NCBI RefSeq assembly: GCF_030252185.1
Contig: NZ_CP126970.1
Coordinates: forward strand, 1,054,001-1,118,000
Direction: 5' to 3'
Length of the DNA: 64,000 nucleotides
Source of the DNA: Corynebacterium suedekumii
GTDB taxonomy: Bacteria > Actinomycetota > Actinomycetes > Mycobacteriales > Mycobacteriaceae
This document shows, piece after piece, positions 29,408-38,178 of this stretch (the first letter of the stretch is position 1; each line of letters begins with the position of its first letter). The position numbers and the translations under genes were made by a program. The notes beneath the pieces are model-generated. The model did no database searches, was not told where the DNA came from, and saw only the letters and a program-made list of their open reading frames with translations.

Positions 29408-30220
29408 TCAGTGGGCCGGGGCAACCGTTGCCCAGGGAACTGTCAGGAGATTGTCACGGACCTTGCGGCGGACGGGGGTCAGCGGCACGCCGTCGTCGAT
29501 GAGCAGCTGCCGGGCCTGCCGCCACCGCACCCGCGGGCCGTAGGGTTCCCACCCGGCGGATCGGTCCCAGGCGCTGTCGGCGGCGGCCAGCAGGGCGTGG
29601 ACCGGTTCGCCGGGGACGTTGCGGTGGATGAGGGCCTTGGGCAGGCGTTCCGCGACGTCGGAGGGGCGCTCGACGTCGAAGGGGTCCCAGGCGAGGGTGA
29701 GGGAGACGGGGCCGGCGGCGTCGAGAAGCACCCACGTGGCCCGGCGGCCGAGCTCGTCGCAGGTGCCCTCCACGAAGAGTCCGCCGGGGGCGAGGTGGCC
29801 GCACACGGTGGACCACACCTGCGCCACCTGGTCGACGTCATACTGGCGCAGCACGTTGAACGCCCGGACGAGGTGGGGACGGTAGCCGGCGAGTTCGAAG
29901 CCGCCGAGCTGGAAACGCACCCCGTCGCGCGGGGGCAGGACCCGGTCCGGGTCGATCTCCAGGCCCACGACCTCGATGTCGGGGCGGACGGTGCGCAACC
30001 GGGTGGCCCACTCCACGGTGGTGGCGTGGGAGGCGCCGTACCCGACGTCGACGGCGAGCGGGTGCGCGGCGTCGGCAAGCAGCTCGCGGACCCGGGGATG
30101 GTGGATGGTCCACCGGTCGGAGCGGCGCAGGCGGTTGAAGCCGGTGGTGCCGCGGGTGATGACGCCGAAAGGCCGACCCTGCCCGGGCTCCGCGCGGAGA
30201 TTATGGGCATGGTCGGCCAT
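29408..30220 (-). CDS. Class I SAM-dependent methyltransferase
   Basis: A 270-aa protein with the SAM-binding motif I VDVGYGASHATTVEW (about residue 57), acidic motif II in VVGLEIDPDR and a post-motif LAPGGLFVEGTCDE. The N-terminus (RPFGVITRGTTGFNRLRRSDRW) is conserved in actinobacterial homologues. Substrate unknown. It lies between the DUF2505 and LmeA-like genes on the minus strand, with 17 and 14 bp gaps, suggesting one operon. Confidence 0.88.
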   Translation of the reverse strand: MADHAHNLRAEPGQGRPFGVITRGTTGFNRLRRSDRWTIHHPRVRELLADAAHPLAVDVGYGASHATTVEWATRLRTVRPDIEVVGLEIDPDRVLPPRDGVRFQLGGFELAGYRPHLVRAFNVLRQYDVDQVAQVWSTVCGHLAPGGLFVEGTCDELGRRATWVLLDAAGPVSLTLAWDPFDVERPSDVAERLPKALIHRNVPGEPVHALLAAADSAWDRSAGWEPYGPRVRWRQARQLLIDDGVPLTPVRRKVRDNLLTVPWATVAPAH

Positions 30221-30237
30221 GGAGAAACCGGGGGTGC

Positions 30238-30741
30238 CTAGAGGTTCTCGGTGATCCAGGTGTCGGTGAGCTGACCCTCGTTGGTGAACAGCTCGCCCAG
30301 AGCCTCGCCGACCTTCGGTTCGATGGCCGGGCCCATGAACGGGATGTTGACGGAGACGTCGTTGGTGTAGGACAGGGTGGTGGTGTCCGCGTCGCCGGTG
30401 AGCTGGATGTCACCGTTGAAGTCGACCGGGGTGCCCTTGACGTCGGCGGTGTAGGAGATGTGCGAGGCGTTGTCGGTGAGCGGGCCGACGGTGACCACGC
30501 GCTTGACCTTGAGCGCCTGGGAGATCATCGCGCGGACGGCCTCCGGCAGGACGTCGAGCGGGAGGACCTCGAAGAGGGTGGCCACGGCACCGCCCTCGGT
30601 GGCCTCGAAAGCGTTGACCTCGCCCGGCTCCGGGGAGAGATTCTTCGCGATGTACGCCCAGTAGTCGGCGTTGGTCAGCGCGGCGTGGACCTTCTCGGCC
30701 GGCTGATTGATGGTTACGGTGTTCTCACTACGGGTTGCCAT
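30238..30741 (-). CDS. DUF2505 family protein
   Basis: A 167-aa protein matching the START-like DUF2505 family (MATRSENTVTINQPAEKVHA; DYWAYIAKN). The fold is predicted to form a hydrophobic cavity for a lipid or other ligand; no function is established. The true start is MATRSENT at 30741; longer frames upstream overlap the divergent murB. It leads a probable operon with the methyltransferase and LmeA-like genes. Confidence 0.88.
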   Translation of the reverse strand: MATRSENTVTINQPAEKVHAALTNADYWAYIAKNLSPEPGEVNAFEATEGGAVATLFEVLPLDVLPEAVRAMISQALKVKRVVTVGPLTDNASHISYTADVKGTPVDFNGDIQLTGDADTTTLSYTNDVSVNIPFMGPAIEPKVGEALGELFTNEGQLTDTWITENL

Positions 30742-30752
30742 GAACAACAGAC

Positions 30753-30758
30753 TACCGT
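30753..30758 (+). promoter_or_regulatory. Possible -10 box of murB (leaderless start)
   Basis: TACCGT lies 7 nt before the GTG start of murB and no Shine-Dalgarno sequence is present. The 24-bp gap between the divergent DUF2505 and murB starts leaves little room for any other arrangement. Confidence 0.4.
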
Positions 30759-30765
30759 TAATCCC

Positions 30766-31902
30766 GTGACTGACTCCTCCACGACCCCAGACATTGCCGC
30801 CCGTCTCCGGGAGATCGACGATGTCACCCTCGATGACACCGTCACCTTCGCCGACCTGACCACCCTCCACCTCGGCGGGAAGCCCCGGCTCACCGTCCGC
30901 TGCGGCACCGACTCCGCGGTGGCTGAGGTGGTCATGCTTCTCGACGCCCTGGCGGTTCCCCTCCTCATCGTCGGCGGCGGGTCCAACCTCGTCGTCGCCG
31001 ACGGCGACCTCGATCTCGTCGCCGTCGTCGTGGAGAACACCGAGGTCACCGTCTCCGGGCACGGCCTGGTCCGTGCGGACGCGGGTGCGGTGTGGGACGA
31101 CGTGGTCCTCGCCTCCGTCGAGGCCGGTCTCGGCGGCATCGAGTGCCTGTCCGGCATTCCCGGCTCCGCCGGCGCGACCCCCGTCCAGAACGTCGGGGCC
31201 TACGGTGCGGAGATCTCCGACGTCCTCGTGCAGGTCCTCCTGCTCGAACGCGACACCGGTGAGATGGCCTGGGTCCCGGCCGCCGACCTCGACCTGGCCT
31301 ACCGCTACTCCAACCTCAAGTTCACGGGCCGCGGCATCGTCCTGGCCATCGAGCTGCAGCTGCACCCCGGCGGCCAGAGTGCCCCGCTGCGCTACGGCGA
31401 GCTGGCCCGCCGCCTCGGGGCGACCGAGGGCGGCGAACGACGCCCCGTCGCCGACGTCCGCGAGGCCGTCCTCGATTTGCGGCGCGGCAAGGGCATGGTC
31501 GTCGACGCGGACGACCACGACACCTGGTCCGCGGGCTCCTTCTTCACCAACCCCATCGTCCCGACGACGCTTGCCGACGCCGTCCAGGCCGAGGTCCGCG
31601 CCCGCCGCGGCGACGAGGACGCTGACCGGATGCCCCGGTTTGCCGCCGGCGGAGGGGCTGAGGGGCAGGTCAAGCTCTCCGCCGCCTGGCTCATCGACCG
31701 CGCCGGCTACGACAAGGGCTACCCCGGTGACGGCGCCCCCGTGCGTCTGTCCACCAAGCACACCCTCGCCCTGACCAACCGCGGGCAGGCGGTGACCAAC
31801 GACCTGGTGGCCCTGGCCCGCGAGGTCCGCGACGGCGTCCGCGACGCCTTCGGTGTCACGCTCGTGCCCGAGCCGGTGTGGATCGGCGTGGCCATCGACT
31901 GA
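30766..31902 (+). CDS. murB: UDP-N-acetylenolpyruvoylglucosamine reductase MurB
   Basis: A 378-aa flavoenzyme that reduces UDP-GlcNAc-enolpyruvate to UDP-MurNAc with NADPH, an essential step of peptidoglycan synthesis in the cytoplasm. FAD-binding residues lie in LLIVGGGSNLVVAD and CLSGIPGSAGATPVQNVGAYG; the proton-donating Ser is in SAGSFFTNP. Start GTG (MTDSSTTPD). Longer than E. coli MurB by an acidic insertion around residues 275-300, as in other actinobacteria. Confidence 0.95.
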   Translation: MTDSSTTPDIAARLREIDDVTLDDTVTFADLTTLHLGGKPRLTVRCGTDSAVAEVVMLLDALAVPLLIVGGGSNLVVADGDLDLVAVVVENTEVTVSGHGLVRADAGAVWDDVVLASVEAGLGGIECLSGIPGSAGATPVQNVGAYGAEISDVLVQVLLLERDTGEMAWVPAADLDLAYRYSNLKFTGRGIVLAIELQLHPGGQSAPLRYGELARRLGATEGGERRPVADVREAVLDLRRGKGMVVDADDHDTWSAGSFFTNPIVPTTLADAVQAEVRARRGDEDADRMPRFAAGGGAEGQVKLSAAWLIDRAGYDKGYPGDGAPVRLSTKHTLALTNRGQAVTNDLVALAREVRDGVRDAFGVTLVPEPVWIGVAID

Positions 31903-31929
31903 ACCCGGTGCGGGCCCAGGCCGGGGAGC

Positions 31930-32190
31930 TCAGGCCAGGGAGAGGAACATCTTCTCCAGCTTCTTCTCGTCGTAGGACTCCGGGCCCTCCTCGGTGAAGC
32001 ACTTCTTCATGCCGGTGGCCACGACGAGGTACCCGGCCCGGTCGATGGCTTTGGCCACCGCGGCCAGCTGGGTGACCGCCTCCTCGCACTCGTGGCCCTC
32101 CTCGAGCATGCGGATCACCGCGCTGAGCTGGCCCTGCGCCCGCTTGAGTCGGGTGACGGCCGGCTTGGATTCCTCGGGGCTGAGTTTCAT
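31930..32190 (-). CDS. CsoR/RcnR-family repressor, CstR-like thiol sensor
   Basis: An 86-aa all-helical DUF156 repressor. Cys35 (GHECEE) and Cys64 (GMKKCF) are kept, but the His normally four residues before the second Cys, which completes the Cu(I) site of CsoR, is Gly60. Two thiols without the His is the arrangement of CstR, which senses persulfides. It is the last gene of an operon with a rhodanese-CoA-disulfide reductase fusion, 5 bp downstream. It probably binds the two GGGTAT-type palindromes at the operon promoter. Confidence 0.85.
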   Translation of the reverse strand: MKLSPEESKPAVTRLKRAQGQLSAVIRMLEEGHECEEAVTQLAAVAKAIDRAGYLVVATGMKKCFTEEGPESYDEKKLEKMFLSLA

Positions 32191-32195
32191 GCCTG

Positions 32196-33836
32196 TCACC
32201 TTATCCCAGCGTTCAGGCTGCTCCAGGTGAGGAAACCACCGTCGAGGTTGGCCACGGTGACACCCAGCTGGCCCAGGAGGCTGGCGGCCACATGGCCGCG
32301 CTGGCCGACGCGGCAGAACACCAGCGCCCGCCGTCCGGCCAGCTCGTCTCGGCGCTCCCGGAGATCGTCGAGAGGCAGGTTGATCGCACCGGGGATGGTG
32401 CCGGCGTTGAACTCTTCCGGGGTGCGGACATCGACGAGCGTCCAGCCGTCGGCGACGGCGTCCGCCACCTCGTGCCACTGCATCGTCTTCTCGCCGTTGA
32501 TGATGTTGTCGTTGACGAAGCCGAGCATGTTGACCGGGTCCTTCGCGGACCCGAACTGCGGGGCGTAGGCCAGTTCGAGGTCGGCGAGATCGGTGGCGGT
32601 CAGCCCCGCGCGCATGGCGGTGGCGATGACGTCGATCCGCTTGTCCACGCCACCCATGCCCACCGCCTGCGCACCGAGGATCGCGTCCGTGGCCGCGTCG
32701 ACGACGAGTTTGAGGTGCAGCATCTCCGCGCCGGGGTAGTAGCCGGCGTGGTCGACGGGGTGGACGTGGATGAGGCGGATGTCGCGGCCGGCGGTGCGGG
32801 CGCGCTTCTCGTTCCAGCCCACCGAGGCGGCGGCCAGCCCGAAGATGCCGACGATGGCGGTGCCCAGGGTGGCGGTGCGGGAGACGTCGCGGCCGGTGAT
32901 GATGTCGGCGACGAGCCGGCCGTGGCGGTTGGCGGTCTGCGCCAGCGGGACGAGGGTGTCCTCGCCGGAGACGGCGTCGCGTTTTTCGGCGGCGTCGCCA
33001 AGGGCGAAGATCGCCGGGTCGGAGGTGCGCAGCTGGTCGTCGACGCTGATGCCGCCGCGTTCACCGATCTTGAGGCCGGCTGCGCGGGCGAGCGAGGATT
33101 CGGGGGTGACGCCGATGGCGGCGATGACCAGGTCGGCGTCGATGTGGCGGCCGTCGGCGAGCCGGACGCCGTCGGCGGTGATCTCCGTGGCGTCCGCACC
33201 GGTCTCAACGGTGACACCGTGCTCGCGCAGGTGGTCGGTGACGAGGGCGGCCATCTCGGGGTCGAGCGGTGCCATGATCTGGTCGCCGCGTTCGAGGACG
33301 GTGACGTTGAGGTCGCGGTGGCGGAGATTCTCGGCCAGCTCGAGGCCGATGAACCCGCCGCCGACGACGGCCACCGAGTGCACGTTCTCATCCAGGGACG
33401 CGATGATCGCGTCCACGTCCTCCACGGTGCGCAGGGTCAGGGCGCGCTCGATGCCGGGAATCGGCGGTCGGACGGGGGTCGCGCCGGGGGAGAGGACGAG
33501 GTGGTCGTAGGCCTGGGTGAACTCGCGGCCGTCGGTCTCGTCGCGTACGGTCACGGTCTGATTCGCGCGGTCGACGGCGGTGACGCGGTGGTTGACCCGG
33601 ACATCGAGGTTGAAGCGGTCCCGGAGGGCGTCCGGGGTCTGCAGCAGCAGGCTCGAGCGCTCCGGGATGACGCCGGAGACGTGGTAGGGCAGGCCGCAGT
33701 TGGCGAAGGAGACGTGGCCGGAGGCCTCGAGGACGATGATCTCCATCGTCTCGTCTCGTCGCCGCAGCCTGGCCGCGGTGGACATGCCGCCGGCGACGCC
33801 GCCCACGATGACGGTGGTGGTGGTGGGGGTGGTCAT
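32196..33836 (-). CDS. CoA-disulfide reductase / rhodanese fusion
   Basis: A 546-aa protein. Residues 1-445 are a pyridine-nucleotide-disulfide oxidoreductase with the single active Cys47 in SFANCGLPYHVSG, FAD loop VGGVAGGMSTAARL and NAD loop VVGGGFIGLELAE, as in CoA-disulfide and CoA-persulfide reductases. Residues 455-546 are a rhodanese domain with the loop FCRVGQRGH (Cys508). Such fusions handle low-molecular-weight persulfides and polysulfides. MTTPTTTTVIVGG was chosen as the start because the upstream 22 codons overlap the preceding gene. Confidence 0.9.
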   Translation of the reverse strand: MTTPTTTTVIVGGVAGGMSTAARLRRRDETMEIIVLEASGHVSFANCGLPYHVSGVIPERSSLLLQTPDALRDRFNLDVRVNHRVTAVDRANQTVTVRDETDGREFTQAYDHLVLSPGATPVRPPIPGIERALTLRTVEDVDAIIASLDENVHSVAVVGGGFIGLELAENLRHRDLNVTVLERGDQIMAPLDPEMAALVTDHLREHGVTVETGADATEITADGVRLADGRHIDADLVIAAIGVTPESSLARAAGLKIGERGGISVDDQLRTSDPAIFALGDAAEKRDAVSGEDTLVPLAQTANRHGRLVADIITGRDVSRTATLGTAIVGIFGLAAASVGWNEKRARTAGRDIRLIHVHPVDHAGYYPGAEMLHLKLVVDAATDAILGAQAVGMGGVDKRIDVIATAMRAGLTATDLADLELAYAPQFGSAKDPVNMLGFVNDNIINGEKTMQWHEVADAVADGWTLVDVRTPEEFNAGTIPGAINLPLDDLRERRDELAGRRALVFCRVGQRGHVAASLLGQLGVTVANLDGGFLTWSSLNAGIR

Positions 33837-33852
33837 GGGATTGTCCTTCCGG

Positions 33853-34017
33853 TCAGCGGCCGAACAGTCCGGCGAACAGGCCGGGCTTCTTCTGCTGGTC
33901 ACGGGTGCAGGTGCACCACTGGCCGGCGGGGACGGTCGCGCGGACCTGGTCGATGTGCTGGCCGCAGCCGGCCCAGGTGGTTTTTCCGCAGTTCTTGCAG
34001 GTGACGGGGCGACACAT
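33853..34017 (-). CDS. 54-aa cysteine-rich small protein
   Basis: Six cysteines and one histidine (Cys2, Cys7, Cys10, Cys18, His21, Cys35, Cys37) in the first 37 residues suggest a zinc-ribbon-like or thiol-relay fold; the tail is KKPGLFAGLFGR. An AGGAG site lies 5 nt before ATG at 34017. It is the promoter-proximal gene of the sulfur operon, 16 bp before the reductase-rhodanese gene. Homologues occur near rhodanese genes in other actinobacteria; function unknown. Confidence 0.8.
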   Translation of the reverse strand: MCRPVTCKNCGKTTWAGCGQHIDQVRATVPAGQWCTCTRDQQKKPGLFAGLFGR

Positions 34018-34042
34018 GGGGTTCTCCTGTCGTCGGGGTTTC

Positions 34043-34058
34043 ATACCCTAGGGGGTAT
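34043..34058. promoter_or_regulatory. CsoR/CstR-type operator, promoter-downstream copy
   Basis: ATACCCTAGGGGGTAT is a near-perfect inverted repeat of the G-tract type bound by CsoR-family tetramers. It lies between the predicted transcription start and the first gene of the operon. Confidence 0.75.
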
Positions 34059-34074
34059 CGTCTGAACAGTGGAG

Positions 34075-34103
34075 AATATACCCATGGGGGTATGAGCGGT
34101 CAA
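34075..34103 (-). promoter_or_regulatory. Promoter of the sulfur operon
   Basis: On the minus strand a TTGACC -35 box (34098-34103) and TATATT -10 box (34075-34080) are separated by 17 bp, an unusually good sigma-A promoter for this genome. The second operator fills the spacer, so repressor binding would block RNA polymerase. Confidence 0.75.
34078..34093. promoter_or_regulatory. CsoR/CstR-type operator, within the promoter
   Basis: ATACCCATGGGGGTAT repeats the pattern of the 34043-34058 operator with only two different bases. It occupies the -35/-10 spacer and part of the -10 box. The centres of the two operators are 35 bp apart. Confidence 0.78.
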
Positions 34104-34114
34104 CTGCACGGGAA

Positions 34115-34141
34115 AGCCCCGCGACCAACGGTCGCGGGGCT
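34115..34141. terminator. Terminator after fadD
   Basis: A 12-bp perfect stem (34115-34126 with 34130-34141) and 3-nt loop lie 61 bp after the fadD stop on the minus strand, between fadD and the promoter of the sulfur operon. It has no clear U-tract. Confidence 0.65.
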
Positions 34142-34202
34142 GACTCGGGGACGCCGGGGAACGCGCGGTGGGGGAGGCGCGGCGACGTCGACAAGCGGCC
34201 GG

Positions 34203-35909
34203 TTACTTCTCCAGCAGCTTGAGCAGGTCCTCCTGCACCTCACGGCGGCGGATCTTGCCCAGCTGATCGCGGGCGAGCTCCTCGAAGTGGTAGAAGGTGC
34301 GCGGCACCTTGTAGCGGGTGAGGCGCTCGCGGGCGAAGTCCTTCAGACCGTCCGGGTCCATGGCGGCACCGTCGCGCAGGGTCACACAGGCGACGACGTC
34401 CTCCGAACCGTCCTCGCGGGGGCGGCCGACGACGGCGAGGTCGATGATGTCCGGATGATCACGCATCGCCTCCTCGACCTCCGCCGGGTAGACGTTGAAG
34501 CCACCGGTGATGATGACCTCCTTGATGCGCGCCACCAGACGGATGAAACCGTCCTCCTCCATGACACCGACGTCGCCGGTGCGGTACCAGCCGTCGTGGA
34601 AGCTGGCCTCGGTGGCCTCGGGCTGGTTGAGGTAACCCTGGAACACCTGCGGACCCTTGACCAGGATCTCGCCCTCGGTGCCGTCCGGCTGGGTCTCGTC
34701 GAGGTTCTCCGGATCGGCCACCCGGACCTCGGTGTCGGGGAAGGGGATGCCCACGTAGCCGGGGCGACGGTTCTCGTTCATCGGGTTGCCCACGATGACC
34801 GGGGAGGTCTCGGTGAGGCCGTAGCCCTCCACCAGCAGGCCGCCGGTGAAACGCTCCCACTTCTCCACGGTGGACACCGGGAGGGTCGCCGCACCACAGA
34901 AGGAGTTGCGGATACCGGAGATGTCGACGTTGTCGGTCTCCGCGGCCTCGACGATCTTCTCGTAGAGGGTGGGCACGCCCGGCAGCCACGTGGGGGTGTG
35001 CTTCTTCATCACGTCCATGATCAGCGGGATCTTCGGCGCCGGCAGCAGGACCATCTCGCCGCCGACGTAGAAGGCGAGGGTGCCCACCATCGTCAGGCCG
35101 TAGGCGTGGAACATCGGCAGGGCCGCGAGCATGCGCTCGTCCTGCTCGCCCAGACCCGGGACCCAGTTCTTGCCCTGCAGGCAGTTGGCGAAGAGATTGC
35201 CGTGGGACAGCTGCGCACCCTTGGGGGCGCCGGTGGTGCCCGAGGTGTAGAGGATGAGCGCGATGGTCTCCTTGGTCACCGACGGCTCGGAGACGATGTC
35301 GTCGCCCTCGCCGCCGATGGCGGTGCCGATGAGCGCCTCCCACGGCACCGTGTTCGGGGCCGGGGCGGACAGCTGCTCGCGGGACTCGCGGATCTTCTTG
35401 ATCGGCAGACGCAGCGCCAGCTGCTTGACCTTCGGCATCGCCTCGATCATGTTGACCGAGATGACCGTCTCCAGGGAGGTCTCGTTGCGCAGCTTCTCCA
35501 GGGTCGGGGCGGCCTTGTCCCAGCAGATGGCCACCCGGGCGCCGTGGTCGGCGAAGGGGCCCTTGAGCTCGTGGGCGGTGTAGAGCGGATTGTGCTCGAC
35601 GACGGTGGCGCCGAGCTTGAGCACCGCGTAGAAGGCGGCGATGTGCTGCGGGCAGTTCGGCAGGATGATGGCGACCTTGTCACCCGGGCGGACTCCGAAG
35701 GCACGCAGGCCGGCGGCGGCACGACGGACCTGGCGATCCAGCTCGCCGTAGGTCTGGGACCGGCCGAAGAACCAGGTGGCGGGCTTCTCGGCGTTGAGGG
35801 CGAGGTTGTTGTCGTAGACGTCGAGCAACGTGGTGTCGTCGTAGTCCAACGAATGGGGTGTCCAGTCGTCGTAGTACTGCAGCCAGGCCTTGTCCTCGTA
35901 AGCCGACAT
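34203..35909 (-). CDS. fadD: Long-chain fatty acid-CoA ligase
   Basis: A 568-aa ANL-superfamily enzyme that activates fatty acids to acyl-AMP and then acyl-CoA. It has the P-loop-like YTSGTTGAPKGAQLSH, the GYGLTETSP motif, GWYRTGDVG and the C-terminal lysine region DQLGKIRRREV. The start MSAYEDKAW follows AAGGGACC. No membrane segment; probably cytoplasmic. It is divergent from mshA with an 80-bp gap. Which FadD paralogue it represents cannot be fixed here. Confidence 0.93.
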   Translation of the reverse strand: MSAYEDKAWLQYYDDWTPHSLDYDDTTLLDVYDNNLALNAEKPATWFFGRSQTYGELDRQVRRAAAGLRAFGVRPGDKVAIILPNCPQHIAAFYAVLKLGATVVEHNPLYTAHELKGPFADHGARVAICWDKAAPTLEKLRNETSLETVISVNMIEAMPKVKQLALRLPIKKIRESREQLSAPAPNTVPWEALIGTAIGGEGDDIVSEPSVTKETIALILYTSGTTGAPKGAQLSHGNLFANCLQGKNWVPGLGEQDERMLAALPMFHAYGLTMVGTLAFYVGGEMVLLPAPKIPLIMDVMKKHTPTWLPGVPTLYEKIVEAAETDNVDISGIRNSFCGAATLPVSTVEKWERFTGGLLVEGYGLTETSPVIVGNPMNENRRPGYVGIPFPDTEVRVADPENLDETQPDGTEGEILVKGPQVFQGYLNQPEATEASFHDGWYRTGDVGVMEEDGFIRLVARIKEVIITGGFNVYPAEVEEAMRDHPDIIDLAVVGRPREDGSEDVVACVTLRDGAAMDPDGLKDFARERLTRYKVPRTFYHFEELARDQLGKIRRREVQEDLLKLLEK

Positions 35910-35943
35910 GGAGGTCCCTTCGGTCGATTGTCCGGTTCGCCCC

Positions 35944-35949
35944 AGTATA
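35944..35949 (-). promoter_or_regulatory. -10 box of fadD
   Basis: TATACT on the minus strand lies 34 bp before the fadD start codon, leaving room for a leader with its AAGGGA ribosome-binding site. Confidence 0.5.
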
Positions 35950-35977
35950 ACGACGGCTGAGCGCCCACTGTCGGCTC

Positions 35978-35983
35978 TACTAT
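35978..35983 (+). promoter_or_regulatory. -10 box of mshA (leaderless start)
   Basis: TACTAT ends 6 nt before the mshA ATG and there is no ribosome-binding site, so the transcript probably begins at the start codon. Confidence 0.5.
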
Positions 35984-35989
35984 TGGGGC

Positions 35990-37255
35990 ATGCGCATCGC
36001 GATGATCTCCATGCACACCTCGCCACTGCAGCAGCCGGGCTCCGGCGACGCCGGCGGCATGAACGTCTACGTCCTCAGCACCGCCCGCCATCTGGCCCGG
36101 CAGGGCGTCGAGGTGGACGTCTACACCCGCGCCACCCGGCCCAGCCAGGGCGAGGTCGTCGAGGTGGAGGAGGGGCTGCGGGTGATCAACATCGTCGCCG
36201 GACCCTACGAGGGCCTGGACAAGGAGGCCCTGCCCACCCAGCTCGCCGCGTTCGCCGGCGGGATCGTCCAGTTCCACAAGTGCCACGACCTGGACTACGA
36301 CCTCATCCACTCCCACTACTGGCTCTCCGGCCAGGTCGGCTGGCTGCTGCGCGATCTGTGGGAGATCCCGCTCGTGCACACCGCCCACACCCTCGCCGCG
36401 GTGAAGAACGCCCACCGCAGCGAGGACGACTCCGCCGAGTCCGAGGCCCGCCGCATCTGCGAACAGCAGCTGGTGGACAACGCCGACGTCCTCGTGGTCA
36501 ACACCCTCGAGGAGACCGCCGACCTCGTCGGGCACTACGACGCCGACGCGGACCGCATCGTCGTGGTCACCCCCGGCACCGACGTCGACGTGTTCACCCC
36601 CGGCACCGAACGCAACACCGAGCAGTCCCGCCGCCAGCTCGGCATCCCACTGCACGCCAAGGTCGTCGCCTTCGTCGGCCGGCTCCAGCAGTTCAAGGGC
36701 CCCCAGGTGCTCATCCGCGCCACCGCCGAACTCATGCGCCGCGACCCGCACCGCAACCTGCGGGTGATCATCTGCGGTGGCGCCAGCGGTGCGTCGGCGA
36801 CGGCGGAGGAGTACCTCGACCTCGCCCGCGAGCTCGGCGTCGCCCGGCGGATCCGCTTCCTCGACCCCCGCCCGCCCGAGGAACTGGTGTCCATCTACCA
36901 GGCGGCCGACATCGTCGCCGTGCCCAGCTACAACGAGTCCTTCGGCCTGGTGGCCATGGAGGCGCAGGCCTGCGGCACCCCCGTCATCGCCGCCCGCGTC
37001 GGCGGTCTGCCCGTCGCCGTCGCGGAGGGGGAGACCGGCCTGCTCGTCGACGGGCATGCCACCGAGGACTGGGCCGACGCCATCGGCCAGCTGCTCGACG
37101 ACGACGACACCCGCATCCGCATGGCCGAGGAGGCCGTCGGCCACGCCGCCAACTTCTCCTGGGCCTCCACCGCCGCGCGCCTCGCCTCCGTCTACGCCGA
37201 GGCCGTCACCGTGGAGATCAACGACTGCCAGCCCCGGCACGCCTCAGCGCAGTAG
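35990..37255 (+). CDS. mshA: D-inositol-3-phosphate glycosyltransferase MshA
   Basis: A 421-aa GT4 enzyme, the first of mycothiol biosynthesis: it transfers GlcNAc from UDP-GlcNAc to 1-L-myo-inositol-1-phosphate. Visible are the N-terminal donor/acceptor loop [15 protein letters not shown], the [14 protein letters not shown] nucleotide-binding region and the EX7E-type [17 protein letters not shown] motif that binds the sugar nucleotide. Both size and sequence match the well-studied C. glutamicum MshA. It precedes gpmA as in mycobacteria. Mycothiol is the main low-molecular-weight thiol of these bacteria. Confidence 0.96.
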   Translation: MRIAMISMHTSPLQQPGSGDAGGMNVYVLSTARHLARQGVEVDVYTRATRPSQGEVVEVEEGLRVINIVAGPYEGLDKEALPTQLAAFAGGIVQFHKCHDLDYDLIHSHYWLSGQVGWLLRDLWEIPLVHTAHTLAAVKNAHRSEDDSAESEARRICEQQLVDNADVLVVNTLEETADLVGHYDADADRIVVVTPGTDVDVFTPGTERNTEQSRRQLGIPLHAKVVAFVGRLQQFKGPQVLIRATAELMRRDPHRNLRVIICGGASGASATAEEYLDLARELGVARRIRFLDPRPPEELVSIYQAADIVAVPSYNESFGLVAMEAQACGTPVIAARVGGLPVAVAEGETGLLVDGHATEDWADAIGQLLDDDDTRIRMAEEAVGHAANFSWASTAARLASVYAEAVTVEINDCQPRHASAQ

Positions 37256-37421
37256 CACCGACGAGAGCGTGTCGACGCTCGCCCGTACCCGACCCGGCTC
37301 TGACCCGGCCCCGCCCCGCGCCACCACGGCCACCCGCTCTACCCCCGACCGTAGTGGTCCGGCCGGCCTTCCTCGCCCGGAAGCACGGCGCGACCGGCGC
37401 GGAGGTGGCATATTAGGAGGT

Positions 37422-38168
37422 ATGACTAACGGAAAGCTGATTCTTCTGCGCCACGGGCAGAGCAAGTGGAACGAATCCAACCAGTTCACCGGCTGGGTCG
37501 ACGTCGACCTCACCGAGAAGGGCGAGGTCGAGGCCAAGCGCGGCGGCGAGCTCCTCGTCGAGGCTGACCTGCTCCCCGGCGTGGTGTACACCTCCCTGCT
37601 GCGTCGTGCCATCCGCACCGCGAACATCGCCCTCAACCACGCGGACCGCCACTGGATTCCGGTCATCCGTGACTGGCGTCTCAACGAGCGCCACTACGGT
37701 GCCCTGCAGGGCCTGAACAAGGCCGAGACCAAGGACAAGTACGGCGACGAGCAGTTCATGGCCTGGCGCCGTTCCTACGACACCCCGCCGCCGGAGCTGG
37801 CCGATGACGCCGAGTACTCCCAGTCCGACGACGTCCGCTACGCCGACCTGGACACCGTCCCCCGCACCGAGTGCCTCAAGGACGTCGTCGAGCGGTTCAT
37901 CCCGTACTACGAGCAGGAGATCCTGCCGCGCGCCAAGCGGGGCGAGACCGTCCTCATCGCCGCGCACGGCAACTCCCTGCGCGCCCTGGTCAAGCACCTG
38001 GACAACATCTCCGACGAGGACATCGCGGCCCTCAACATCCCCACCGGCATCCCGCTGATCTACGAGCTCGACGCCGAGGGCACCGTGGTCAACCCGGGTG
38101 GCACCTACCTCGATCCCGAGGCCGCCCAGGCCGGTGCCGCCGCTGTCGCGGCGCAGGGTGGCAAGTAG
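37422..38168 (+). CDS. gpmA: 2,3-bisphosphoglycerate-dependent phosphoglycerate mutase
   Basis: A 248-aa glycolytic enzyme that interconverts 3- and 2-phosphoglycerate through a phosphohistidine. The phospho-acceptor is in [10 protein letters not shown], and the second catalytic His is in [12 protein letters not shown]; the dPGM-specific insert is present ([11 protein letters not shown]). A strong AGGAGG ribosome-binding site (37416-37421) stands directly before the ATG. The C-terminal tail is rich in alanine. It lies 166 bp after mshA. Confidence 0.97.
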   Translation: MTNGKLILLRHGQSKWNESNQFTGWVDVDLTEKGEVEAKRGGELLVEADLLPGVVYTSLLRRAIRTANIALNHADRHWIPVIRDWRLNERHYGALQGLNKAETKDKYGDEQFMAWRRSYDTPPPELADDAEYSQSDDVRYADLDTVPRTECLKDVVERFIPYYEQEILPRAKRGETVLIAAHGNSLRALVKHLDNISDEDIAALNIPTGIPLIYELDAEGTVVNPGGTYLDPEAAQAGAAAVAAQGGK

Positions 38169-38178
38169 CCGTTAGGGC

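Noticed and set aside
31930..32190. CsoR-family gene considered as a classical copper repressor
   Set aside because: The copper-ligand His is Gly60, and no copper ATPase or chaperone gene is nearby; the operon partners point to sulfur chemistry.
32292..34004. 570-codon plus-strand frame opposite the CoA-disulfide reductase
   Set aside because: Antisense shadow in GC-rich DNA; the minus-strand gene has clear FAD, NAD and rhodanese motifs.
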